Shown in pieces: positions 26,875-35,042 of a stretch of DNA of 64,000 nucleotides; the stretch's first letter is position 1, and each line of letters opens with the position of its first letter. Made by a program: the position numbers and the translations under genes. This stretch comes from Listeria ilorinensis. Its GTDB lineage: Bacteria > Bacillota > Bacilli > Lactobacillales > Listeriaceae. A model generated the notes under the pieces. It saw only the letters and a program-made list of their open reading frames with translations, was not told where the DNA came from and searched no databases. Where the stretch lies: NCBI RefSeq assembly GCF_913566895.1, contig NZ_CAJYCN010000009.1:35831-99830 (forward strand), written 5' to 3'.

Positions 26875-27903
26875 TTAAACTTCTTTCACAGATTCCCGCA
26901 AACGCAGTTCACTACCACAAACAACACGAATGGGCATGGTCCGCTCTTTCAAGATACGCTCTTTAGCCATACGCACAGCAATACGTCCCACTTCTTCTGC
27001 ATTCATTCGAACACTGGAAAGCGCTGGAATCATGAATTTTGACATTTCATTGTCGTCAAAACTGATAATCGAAATGTCTTCAGGAATGGACAGCCCGGCC
27101 TCACTGATTGCTCGGTAAACCCCTACGGATAAAGGATCACTACCCACAACGAGTGCAGTAGGTCTATTTTCTTCATTTAAGAGTTTCGCTGCAAGTTGGA
27201 GCCCTGTTTCCGTTTTCCAGGAGCCTTGCAACACACGAATATATGCCTCTAAATTATGCAGTTTCATCCATTCGATATAGCTCATTGCCCTCACTTCATC
27301 CTGACTGTATAGTACATCCCCTTCCGCCGTCACACAACTGCTGCTACCGCCAATAAAAGCAATATTTTGATGCCCTTTCTCATATAAGACATCCAGTATC
27401 TCCCGTGTTTTGGTAGCAAAATCTGTTTGAATACAGTCAAACTGCGGATTTTTCGAGTAATTATCGACCAAAATCAGGTTGGGATTTAATTGACTCACAT
27501 ATTCAGTGGCCTCTTTCGTCATTTCACTGATCATAATGACCGCCCCATAACGTTTTAGCTGATCCCAATCCTTTTTCTCGTCTCGCATCCGAAAGGCTTG
27601 AATCGTTTTCAAACGCCACTTGGCCGCTTCCTGCTCGATCCCACGCCTAATATCCCGAAAATAGGGATCATCAAATTCCGACTGCGCATTGTGACGCACG
27701 ATCAAGCCAATCGTTAAATCATCTCCAACACTGCGAGTTCCACGCTTATTTTTATCTGTTGAATAATTCAAACTGTTAGCAATCTCAATCACTCGCTGAC
27801 GTGTATTCTCATTGATGCTAAAAGCAGGATCATTATTTAAAATTCTGGAAACACTGGCAGCTGATACACCCGCCATTTGTGCAATATCACGAATACTTGT
27901 CAT
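26875..27903 (-). CDS. LacI-family repressor of the galactoside PTS operon
   Basis: A 342-residue regulator. The N-terminal helix-turn-helix and hinge read SIRDIAQMAGVSAASVSRIL, then NNDPAFSINENTRQRV. The rest is a periplasmic-binding-protein-like sugar sensor with LGLIV/LIGLIVRHN, ALVVGSDPLSVGVYRA and the C-terminal IISFDDNEMSKFMIPALSSV. ATG 27903 follows GAGGG by 7 nt. It lies just upstream of the PTS operon on the same strand, with the operators in between, so it is almost certainly its repressor. Confidence 0.93.
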   Translation of the reverse strand: MTSIRDIAQMAGVSAASVSRILNNDPAFSINENTRQRVIEIANSLNYSTDKNKRGTRSVGDDLTIGLIVRHNAQSEFDDPYFRDIRRGIEQEAAKWRLKTIQAFRMRDEKKDWDQLKRYGAVIMISEMTKEATEYVSQLNPNLILVDNYSKNPQFDCIQTDFATKTREILDVLYEKGHQNIAFIGGSSSCVTAEGDVLYSQDEVRAMSYIEWMKLHNLEAYIRVLQGSWKTETGLQLAAKLLNEENRPTALVVGSDPLSVGVYRAISEAGLSIPEDISIISFDDNEMSKFMIPALSSVRMNAEEVGRIAVRMAKERILKERTMPIRVVCGSELRLRESVKEV

Positions 27904-27985
27904 GGTCAATCCCTCACATTTGTTTATCTTTTACTAAATAATAGTAACATATATTAATTCAAAAGCCCATCTCACTTTATTACAA

Positions 27986-28021
27986 AAAAATAAGCCTCCG
28001 TTAAGCAGGAGACTTATTATT
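27986..28021 (-). terminator. Terminator of usp-yeiH
   Basis: AATAAG and CTCC arms on both sides of an eight-base loop, with TTTTTTT on the minus strand, immediately after the yeiH stop. Confidence 0.8.
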
Positions 28022-28023
28022 AT

Positions 28024-29025
28024 TTAGAAAAAGACTTTCGCCATAACGATTGCAAAACCGAGCAGAATAACCGATCCCATTGTGGCTGCTAAAAATACCT
28101 TGCCGCCTTTTTCAATAATGACTTTAAAATTGACACTCATACCCAGCGCCGCCATTGCCATACCTAAAAATAGATAAGCTGCTGAAACTAAGGTATCGAT
28201 GACACTTTGTGGGAGTGGTAGGAAACTCGTTGCCGCACTTGCCAGCAAAAATCCACCCATAAACCAAGGAATCGGCACTTTGACCTTCTCATCAGCCGCC
28301 TTGCCACGGTTTTGCTTCTTGCCGTAAACAATGCCGATGATCACAGCCACCGGTGCTAAAAGAAGAACGCGCGACAGCTTGGTGATCAAAGCCATATCCA
28401 GCGCATCCGGCCCAAACGAGCTCCCGGCCGCAACTGCATGGGCAATTTCATGAAGCGACAGACCACTCATAAAACCAAGCTGTGTTTCAGAAAAATGAAG
28501 CAGCGGTGCAATCGCAATCTCCACCAATGTGAAAATCGTCCCTAAAATACATACGACAGCCACTGCCAATACGGCATTATCTTCTTTTGCCTTCACTTGC
28601 GGCGAGATCCCCATCACAGCTGCTGCCCCGCAAATCCCGCAACCACTTGCTGTCAAAATTGCCAGATCGTCTTCCACCTTGAACATTTTGCAGAAAAAGT
28701 AAACAATAAAAATCGTCATGGTGACAGCCACTGCAGCCAGCACAATTGTCTTCACACCTGATTCAGCCAATTGGATCAGATTGAGCCGAAAACCCAGCAG
28801 AATGATCCCTAGACGTAAAAATTTATTTGAAATAAACCCGATCCCTGGTTTGGCTTGAACCAACCCTTCATTTCCAAGCTGAAACAGCATCCCTAGAATC
28901 AGTGCAATCACAAGTGATCCCACCAGACTTAAGCCCGGCAATGTTGCCAAATACTTCCCCACAAGTGAACATAATAATGTAATAAAAATTGCATACCAAA
29001 ACCCTCTTGTTTTAAACAACGCCAT
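28024..29025 (-). CDS. YeiH-family putative sulfate/anion exporter
   Basis: 333 residues with about ten to eleven transmembrane helices. It includes the family motifs GFRLNL, ASGCGICGAAAVMGISPQVK and SLHEIAHAVAAGSSFG. YeiH proteins are annotated as putative sulfate exporters; direct transport data are sparse. AAGGAG precedes the ATG. It starts 16 bp after a universal stress protein gene, so the two form an operon. Confidence 0.88.
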   Translation of the reverse strand: MALFKTRGFWYAIFITLLCSLVGKYLATLPGLSLVGSLVIALILGMLFQLGNEGLVQAKPGIGFISNKFLRLGIILLGFRLNLIQLAESGVKTIVLAAVAVTMTIFIVYFFCKMFKVEDDLAILTASGCGICGAAAVMGISPQVKAKEDNAVLAVAVVCILGTIFTLVEIAIAPLLHFSETQLGFMSGLSLHEIAHAVAAGSSFGPDALDMALITKLSRVLLLAPVAVIIGIVYGKKQNRGKAADEKVKVPIPWFMGGFLLASAATSFLPLPQSVIDTLVSAAYLFLGMAMAALGMSVNFKVIIEKGGKVFLAATMGSVILLGFAIVMAKVFF

Positions 29026-29041
29026 TTCTATACTCCTTCTC

Positions 29042-29482
29042 TTAGTCTTTAACCACCGTCACATCACATTTGCTGTGGTGGATTATATAGCTCGATACAC
29101 TTCCAAGCGTCAGCAAATATTCAAACTCATTCAACTGCCGATCCCCGCATATAATCAAATCCGGATTTACTTCTGGCAGCACGTCATGCACAAGGCATTT
29201 TTTCGGCACGCCTTCACGTACGATCGTTCGAACATTGGCAACGCCTTCTGCTCTCGCCTGTTCCGCAATATCGTTCAGCCAGTCAGCCGTCTCTTGCAAG
29301 CGCCGCTCCAGAATCCCTTCATCATAAGCCATCGCTGCCGCATAGACGCCCGGATCTACAATACTTGCGAGCACAACTTCCTCTGCCTCCTCGCGCCGTG
29401 CGATATACAGTCCTTTTTTCAGCACAGCCGCCGTTTTCTCGCTTTTATCTAACGCTAACAAAATTTTCCGATACTCACCCAT
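29042..29482 (-). CDS. Universal stress protein (UspA family)
   Basis: A 146-residue UspA-fold protein: YRKILLALDKSEKTAAVLKK at the start, then NPDLIICGDRQLNEFEYLLTLGSVSSYII and HHSKCDVTVVK at the end. The nucleotide-binding G-2x-G-9x-G(S/T) motif is only partly kept (GDRQLNE), so ATP binding is doubtful. ATG 29482 is the usual family start; a GTG at 29494 is possible. A -10 TATAAT lies about 30 bp upstream. Confidence 0.88.
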   Translation of the reverse strand: MGEYRKILLALDKSEKTAAVLKKGLYIARREEAEEVVLASIVDPGVYAAAMAYDEGILERRLQETADWLNDIAEQARAEGVANVRTIVREGVPKKCLVHDVLPEVNPDLIICGDRQLNEFEYLLTLGSVSSYIIHHSKCDVTVVKD

Positions 29483-29584
29483 TTTTTTCACCACGTTTCA
29501 CTTTTAATCAAATTATAGTACAGCTACGGCCAGATGGGAAATATGGATTTTGAATAGCGATGATTAATTTTTTTAATGAAAAAA

Positions 29585-29618
29585 CCAGAATCAAGCTGTC
29601 GCCTGATTCTGGCCTTCT
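29585..29618. terminator. Terminator of the phosphatase gene
   Basis: CCAGAATCA and TGATTCTGG arms around a ten-base loop, with T-runs usable mainly on the minus strand. Confidence 0.85.
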
Positions 29619-29619
29619 T

Positions 29620-30261
29620 TTATTGAACGGACTGTGTCAAATGCCCCGTCTCATTGATTTTTATCACCTGAAAAGTTTCCTCTTCATAACGAGCGACACT
29701 AATACTTGTGTTTAAAATACGCGCCCCTTTCTCACGATGCGCTTCAACCGTTCCCCCATTCAAAAGATGCATCAGAAGCGTGAGCGTCATGCCGTGAGAA
29801 ACGACTAAAATATTTCCTTCCGTATGTGCCTGCACGATCTTTTCCATCCCAGCTAGCACACGTTTTTCAAGCTGATAGTAAGTTTCCCCGCCATTCGCAC
29901 TTGCATCGTAAGTCGCCGGACTCGTCATGAATTCGTGCCGCTCTTCTGGAAATTGCACGTCCAGTTCCGCGACCCGCACACCTTCCCAACTGCCAAAATG
30001 CATCTCGCGCAGTTCTTCCAGCAAATGAAGTTCTGCTTCTTCATTGCCTAAAATTAATCGAGCTGTGTCCTGCGTCCGCTTGCTTGGACTTGTGTAAACC
30101 GCTTCAAATGCTACATCGCTCAAAGCCGTGCCAACTGCCTCAGCACCACGAATTCCTTCTTCTACGAGCGGCGAGTCTCCCCAGCCCTGCATTTGTCCAG
30201 TTAAATTCCACTCTGTTTTTCCGTGACGAACAAAATAGATCGTCAAATTACTACTCGTCAA
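29620..30261 (-). CDS. Histidine phosphatase family protein (phosphoglycerate-mutase-like)
   Basis: 213 residues. The catalytic RHG motif is in IYFVRHGKTEWN near the N-terminus, the conserved Glu in ELREMHFGSWEG and the second His in LVVSHGMTLTLL. It is a broad-specificity phosphatase rather than a glycolytic mutase, judging by length and pattern. I chose TTG 30261, which has AGGAGG 7 nt upstream; the open frame extends to 30336 but without a site. It is the last gene of the MarR-dioxygenase unit. Confidence 0.87.
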   Translation of the reverse strand: MTSSNLTIYFVRHGKTEWNLTGQMQGWGDSPLVEEGIRGAEAVGTALSDVAFEAVYTSPSKRTQDTARLILGNEEAELHLLEELREMHFGSWEGVRVAELDVQFPEERHEFMTSPATYDASANGGETYYQLEKRVLAGMEKIVQAHTEGNILVVSHGMTLTLLMHLLNGGTVEAHREKGARILNTSISVARYEEETFQVIKINETGHLTQSVQ

Positions 30262-30335
30262 TGCGGCTCCTCCTAAAAAATTCAGTCTACCCTTGATTTT
30301 ACCACTGTGAGCCTCATTTTCAAGAATTATTTTCA

Positions 30336-31295
30336 TTAAATATCTGTATCAAGTGGCGTCAAATGAGCTTCAATTTCCGCACGCCGTCCCTCAAACTTCG
30401 GTGGCAGTTCCACATAGGTGCCGTGTTCCACTTCAAAATCAGTTCGAAAACCAGGTCCATCTGTCGCCAGTTCAAAGAGCAACCCATTTGGCTCACGGAA
30501 ATAAAGCGAGTGGAAGTAGTAACGATCAATAAAGCCGGAGTTAGGATAATTCGCTTCTGCAATCCGTTCGTTCCATTCCATCATCTCGGCATCATCCGCC
30601 ACTCGGAAAGCGACATGATGTACGCCTCCTGCCCCTAAGTTTCGCTGTTCCAGATCAGGTCGAGCCTCCAAATGGATCTCCGCACCCGTACCACCTGCTC
30701 CCGTCTGGTAAACAGTCAGAAACCTTTCCTTATCCTCATAAGTTCCAACCCTTTTGAAGCCCATTACTTTGGTCAAAACATGATCCGTCTTTTCCTTCTT
30801 ATAGACCGAAAAACGAACTGGGCCAAGCCCTTGAATCGCGAACTCTGGCGGCACCGGGCTCCCTTCCCAAGGCTGCCCACCTGCTACGCCCTGGTTCTTT
30901 TCATCTGAAACCAAATAGATCGTCAAGCCATCCGCATCCTTAAAACGAATCACCTTTCGTCCAAACTGCATTTCACCCTTACTGTGAAAAACTTGAAACC
31001 CATCCAGCCGTTCATCCCAATAGTCGAGCGCTGCATCATTCGGAACCCGCAGCCCCATCGCAGAAATCTGATTGCGTCCGGGCCGGTTCGGCGCTATATT
31101 CGGCACCTCAAAAAAAGTCACCGTCGTACCGGGACTGCCTGTTTCATCCGCATAATAAAGGTGATAGGTATAGGGATCATCCTGATTGACCGTCTTTTTC
31201 ACCAACCGCAAGCCTAGCACCTTCGTGTAAAAATCAAAATTCTTTCTGGCATTATCCGTAAAAATTGAAATATGATGCAAACCTTTTAGTTCCAT
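30336..31295 (-). CDS. mhqO: Ring-cleaving dioxygenase, MhqO/glyoxalase superfamily
   Basis: 319 residues with two vicinal-oxygen-chelate modules. The first begins GLHHISIFTDNARKNFDFYT, the second begins with PVRFSVYKK and contains GGVHHVAFRVAD. Metal ligands are the His of HHIS, the His of VHHVAF and a late Glu in LLFELATDGPGF. MhqO-type enzymes detoxify quinones and catechols in Firmicutes. ATG 31295 lies 7 nt after GGAGGG. It overlaps the end of the marR gene's control region, and the MarR protein is probably its repressor. Confidence 0.88.
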   Translation of the reverse strand: MELKGLHHISIFTDNARKNFDFYTKVLGLRLVKKTVNQDDPYTYHLYYADETGSPGTTVTFFEVPNIAPNRPGRNQISAMGLRVPNDAALDYWDERLDGFQVFHSKGEMQFGRKVIRFKDADGLTIYLVSDEKNQGVAGGQPWEGSPVPPEFAIQGLGPVRFSVYKKEKTDHVLTKVMGFKRVGTYEDKERFLTVYQTGAGGTGAEIHLEARPDLEQRNLGAGGVHHVAFRVADDAEMMEWNERIAEANYPNSGFIDRYYFHSLYFREPNGLLFELATDGPGFRTDFEVEHGTYVELPPKFEGRRAEIEAHLTPLDTDI

Positions 31296-31309
31296 GCCGA
31301 GTCCCTCCA

Positions 31310-31723
31310 TCAATCTAATTTTTTCAGTAATCGCAGCAATTCTTTTTGTTCATCACGTGTCAATTTGCCGAACTGTTCACTTTGAAACTGCTCCTGCATA
31401 GGCACATATTCCCTGTAACAGACCTTCCCTTTTTCCGTTAAACCAATATATTTTTCCCGACCGTTCTTTGTCCGTTGAACCAAGCCGATTTCTTCCAGTT
31501 TGACGAGGAGTTGGGTGATGTTGCCCTTTGTCACAACCAGCTTCTCAGCCAGCTCCTGCTGCGTCAATTCCTGATTTGGACCAATTTGAGCAATACAGTC
31601 AAATTGCGCTGTGGAAAGGCCAGACGGTTTCAAATTCTGATTTGTTTTCTTCATGTTGCGATTATAAAATCTGCTGAGCCGAAACCATAAAAGGACACCC
31701 AGTCGTTGTTCAGCTTTCACCAT
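31310..31723 (-). CDS. MarR-family repressor (MhqR-like)
   Basis: A 137-residue winged-helix regulator with LSTAQFDCIAQIGPNQELTQ, then QQELAEKLVVTKGNITQLLVK and the wing LVQRTKNGREKYIGLTEKG. In Bacillus, MhqR represses ring-cleaving dioxygenases of the MhqO type. The same pairing here makes it the likely quinone-responsive switch. It is first in a unit with the dioxygenase and a phosphatase. AGGAGG lies 8 nt upstream. Confidence 0.87.
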   Translation of the reverse strand: MVKAEQRLGVLLWFRLSRFYNRNMKKTNQNLKPSGLSTAQFDCIAQIGPNQELTQQELAEKLVVTKGNITQLLVKLEEIGLVQRTKNGREKYIGLTEKGKVCYREYVPMQEQFQSEQFGKLTRDEQKELLRLLKKLD

Positions 31724-31745
31724 TCTAATCTCCTCCTTTGTTATA

Positions 31746-31767
31746 TATAGTTTAGTTCTAAACTATA
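31746..31767 (-). promoter_or_regulatory. Perfect 22-bp palindrome, probable MarR operator
   Basis: 10-bp arms TATAGTTTAG around a two-base centre, overlapping a likely promoter (-35 TTGCTT, -10 TAAACT, 17-bp spacing) of the marR-dioxygenase unit. The symmetry and position fit autorepression. Confidence 0.7.
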
Positions 31768-31797
31768 GAAAAAGCAAGCCTTTGAACTTGCGATGAC

Positions 31798-32328
31798 TCA
31801 ACCCAGCATTTGCTTTAATTTTTGAACGACCTGCTCCTTCGTTACACCTTCAGATTCTTTGATATTCAGGATCTTCGCATGCCACATACCATCGATCGCA
31901 TAGCGTAACAACTCTGCCATTTCAGCTCCCACCTCTGATGCCATCCGCTCAAAATCTTCCGCATATGCCGCATCCCAGTAACCCGAATCGACATCTCCAG
32001 AAACAGCCGTTGCCAGAAGCGCCCCATGAAGTCCTATCAGCGCATCATCCGAAAGTTGCCGCAAATTCCCATTCAAATAGCTTTCTGTGAATGGATAACG
32101 CGATGAATCTTTCAGCTTCTCAAATTCCTCTGCCAAAATCTGTTCATACATTTCGATCGTATATTTGATCAATGAAAGCGTTAGCTCATTTTTATTTTTA
32201 AAATGGTAGAAAATCGCCGCTTTGGTGATGCCTGAACGAGCAGCCACATTGGCCAAGCTATACTGATGCACACCTTTCTCATTGATCACATCAATCGCTG
32301 CATGGATAATCTGTTGTCTGCTGCTCAT
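31798..32328 (-). CDS. TetR-family transcriptional regulator
   Basis: 176 residues with a classic TetR helix-turn-helix (SRQQIIHAAIDVINEKGVHQ, then SLANVAARSGITKAAIFYHFKNK) and a helical ligand domain. ATG 32328 follows GGGGGA. It is transcribed divergently from the second GH1 gene, and a perfect palindrome sits in the shared promoter region. It likely controls that gene and itself. The inducer is unknown. Confidence 0.88.
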   Translation of the reverse strand: MSSRQQIIHAAIDVINEKGVHQYSLANVAARSGITKAAIFYHFKNKNELTLSLIKYTIEMYEQILAEEFEKLKDSSRYPFTESYLNGNLRQLSDDALIGLHGALLATAVSGDVDSGYWDAAYAEDFERMASEVGAEMAELLRYAIDGMWHAKILNIKESEGVTKEQVVQKLKQMLG

Positions 32329-32431
32329 TTTTCTTCCCCCGTTTCTCATTTTCTTAAGTGTATCGAACCGCATAGAAAAAAGCAATCCCGCCCTTTTTGA
32401 GAATGAATTTTATTCTGCAAATAATTCCCTC

Positions 32432-32462
32432 TTGACATGTAATGCATTACAGAAAGTACAAT
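32432..32462 (+). promoter_or_regulatory. GH1 promoter with embedded palindromic operator
   Basis: -35 TTGACA (32432-32437) and -10 TACAAT (32457-32462), 19 bp apart. The spacer begins with the perfect 14-bp palindrome TGTAATGCATTACA (32438-32451), a probable TetR-family operator. Confidence 0.7.
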
Positions 32463-32482
32463 GGGAAAGTAAAGAAGAATGA

Positions 32483-33961
<1,479 letters not shown>

Positions 33962-33973
33962 ACAATCATCAAA

Positions 33974-34014
33974 AAGGACTTGAACGCAGTATTTCTTGCG
34001 TTCAAGTCCTTTTT
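33974..34014 (+). terminator. Terminator of the second GH1 gene
   Basis: AAGGACTTGAACGCA and TGCGTTCAAGTCCTT arms with an eight-base loop and a T6 run. The A-run on the other side makes it usable from both directions. Confidence 0.92.
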
Positions 34015-34025
34015 TATATCGTATT

Positions 34026-34517
34026 TTAAATCCACGTCAAAAACCGATCTCCCCAAAGCACCTCATGATGCTGCCGAATCACCTCAGCCGAAAGCAACTC
34101 CGAATCTACTGTCGTATGTAGCCCTTTTTTCATAAAAGAACGATAACCCAGTCCATGTGCCATTCGAACTGTCGTATCCACACAATATTCCGTTTGTGCC
34201 CCACAAAACTCAATTTCATCCACACACAACCTCACCAACAGCTCTGCCAGTTCCGTCTGATAAAAAGAATTCGCATGTGTTTTAGAAATCAAATAGTCAT
34301 CTTTTTGCACATCTAATTCATCCATCAATGCCCATTCTGCTGAATAGAGCGGCAAGCCTTCGTCGTGATGCTGAATGAAAATAACCGGTCTCCCTGAATC
34401 TCGATAGACAGCAAGCCGGTCATTCACCCCTTTCAACACCCCAGCTAAATCAAACAGCGGTTGCTCAGGCGAATGTAGCCCTTTTTGTAAATCGATCACC
34501 ACTAATGCACGCGTCAT
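34026..34517 (-). CDS. Isochorismatase-family cysteine hydrolase
   Basis: 163 residues with the catalytic triad of this fold: Asp in ALVVIDLQKG, Lys in LISKTHANSF, and Cys in CGAQTEYCVDTT. Members hydrolyse amides such as nicotinamide or isochorismate; the substrate is not evident. I start at ATG 34517, 9 nt after AAAGGT. An ATG at 34535 would have no site and would lie within the last CRISPR repeat. The gene begins 5 bp after the CRISPR array on the same strand and may be co-transcribed with it. Confidence 0.87.
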   Translation of the reverse strand: MTRALVVIDLQKGLHSPEQPLFDLAGVLKGVNDRLAVYRDSGRPVIFIQHHDEGLPLYSAEWALMDELDVQKDDYLISKTHANSFYQTELAELLVRLCVDEIEFCGAQTEYCVDTTVRMAHGLGYRSFMKKGLHTTVDSELLSAEVIRQHHEVLWGDRFLTWI

Positions 34518-34522
34518 TTTTA

Positions 34523-34811
34523 TCATACCTTTCATTAAGCTTATTTAAAACTGCCGCTCCAAGAGCCATTCCAAACGCTTTTACTATATTTACATTTCAC
34601 AATGCTTATTTAAAACAGCAATTCACGATCTCTGCCAGTGATGGCAAAGAGGATTTACATTTCACAATGCTTATTTAAAACTAAGTTTCTTTTATATGTT
34701 ATTTTTAAGATACAGCAATTTACATTTCACAATGCTTATTTAAAACCAGCTGCTTGCTCTTCAGTGGACACACGGATGTATAATTTACATTTCACAATGC
34801 TTATTTAAAAC
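34523..34811 (-). CRISPR. Small CRISPR array: five 29-nt repeats, four 36-nt spacers, type I-B-like repeat
   Basis: Repeats at 34783-34811, 34718-34746, 34653-34681 and 34588-34616 are identical. A fifth at 34523-34551 keeps 22 of 29 bases and is the degenerate distal end. The period is exactly 65 bp and every spacer is 36 nt. Read on the minus strand the repeat starts GTTTTAAATAAGC and ends TTGTGAAATGTAAAT. As I recall, that end matches Listeria type I-B repeats. The leader is on the high-coordinate side. No cas gene occurs in the window, so the array depends on Cas proteins elsewhere, or on none, as reported for the Listeria RliB array of similar size. Confidence 0.93.
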
Positions 34812-34997
34812 CCTAGCTTCGAAACCCACACAACCATCTTACCTCAAAACCCATTTTCTGTCGACCTCCCAAAAATAGAGCTTTTTTGTTCTTCCAAAGC
34901 AGCTGTTTTCTTTTCAGAATCCAGTACCTCCCTTCTCTCCCAAGGGTTCTCGCATTTCTGTCGATCTCCCAGGTATTTTACATTATCTCCGGTCGAC
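34812..34997 (-). promoter_or_regulatory. CRISPR leader with promoter and repeated GTCGACAG motif
   Basis: A promoter reading into the array has -35 TCGACA (34859-34864) and -10 TAAGAT (34836-34841), 17 bp apart, ending about 25 bp before the first repeat. The -35 lies in a 16-bp motif (plus strand TTTCTGTCGACCTCCC, 34855-34870). That motif recurs with one change exactly 100 bp away (34955-34970) and once more inverted at 34991-35002. Confidence 0.6.
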
Positions 34998-35032
34998 AGA
35001 AAAAAACAGACCCGCCCAAAAGCGGATCTGTT
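34998..35032 (-). terminator. Terminator of rpoBC
   Basis: AACAGATCCGC and GCGGGTCTGTT arms with one G-U pair, followed by a T-run that runs into the outermost copy of the CRISPR leader motif. Confidence 0.88.
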
Positions 35033-35042
35033 TGTCTTTTAA

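Noticed and set aside
34518..34535. ATG 34535 as start of the cysteine hydrolase
   Set aside because: It lies inside the terminal CRISPR repeat without a site; ATG 34517 has AAAGGT at good spacing.
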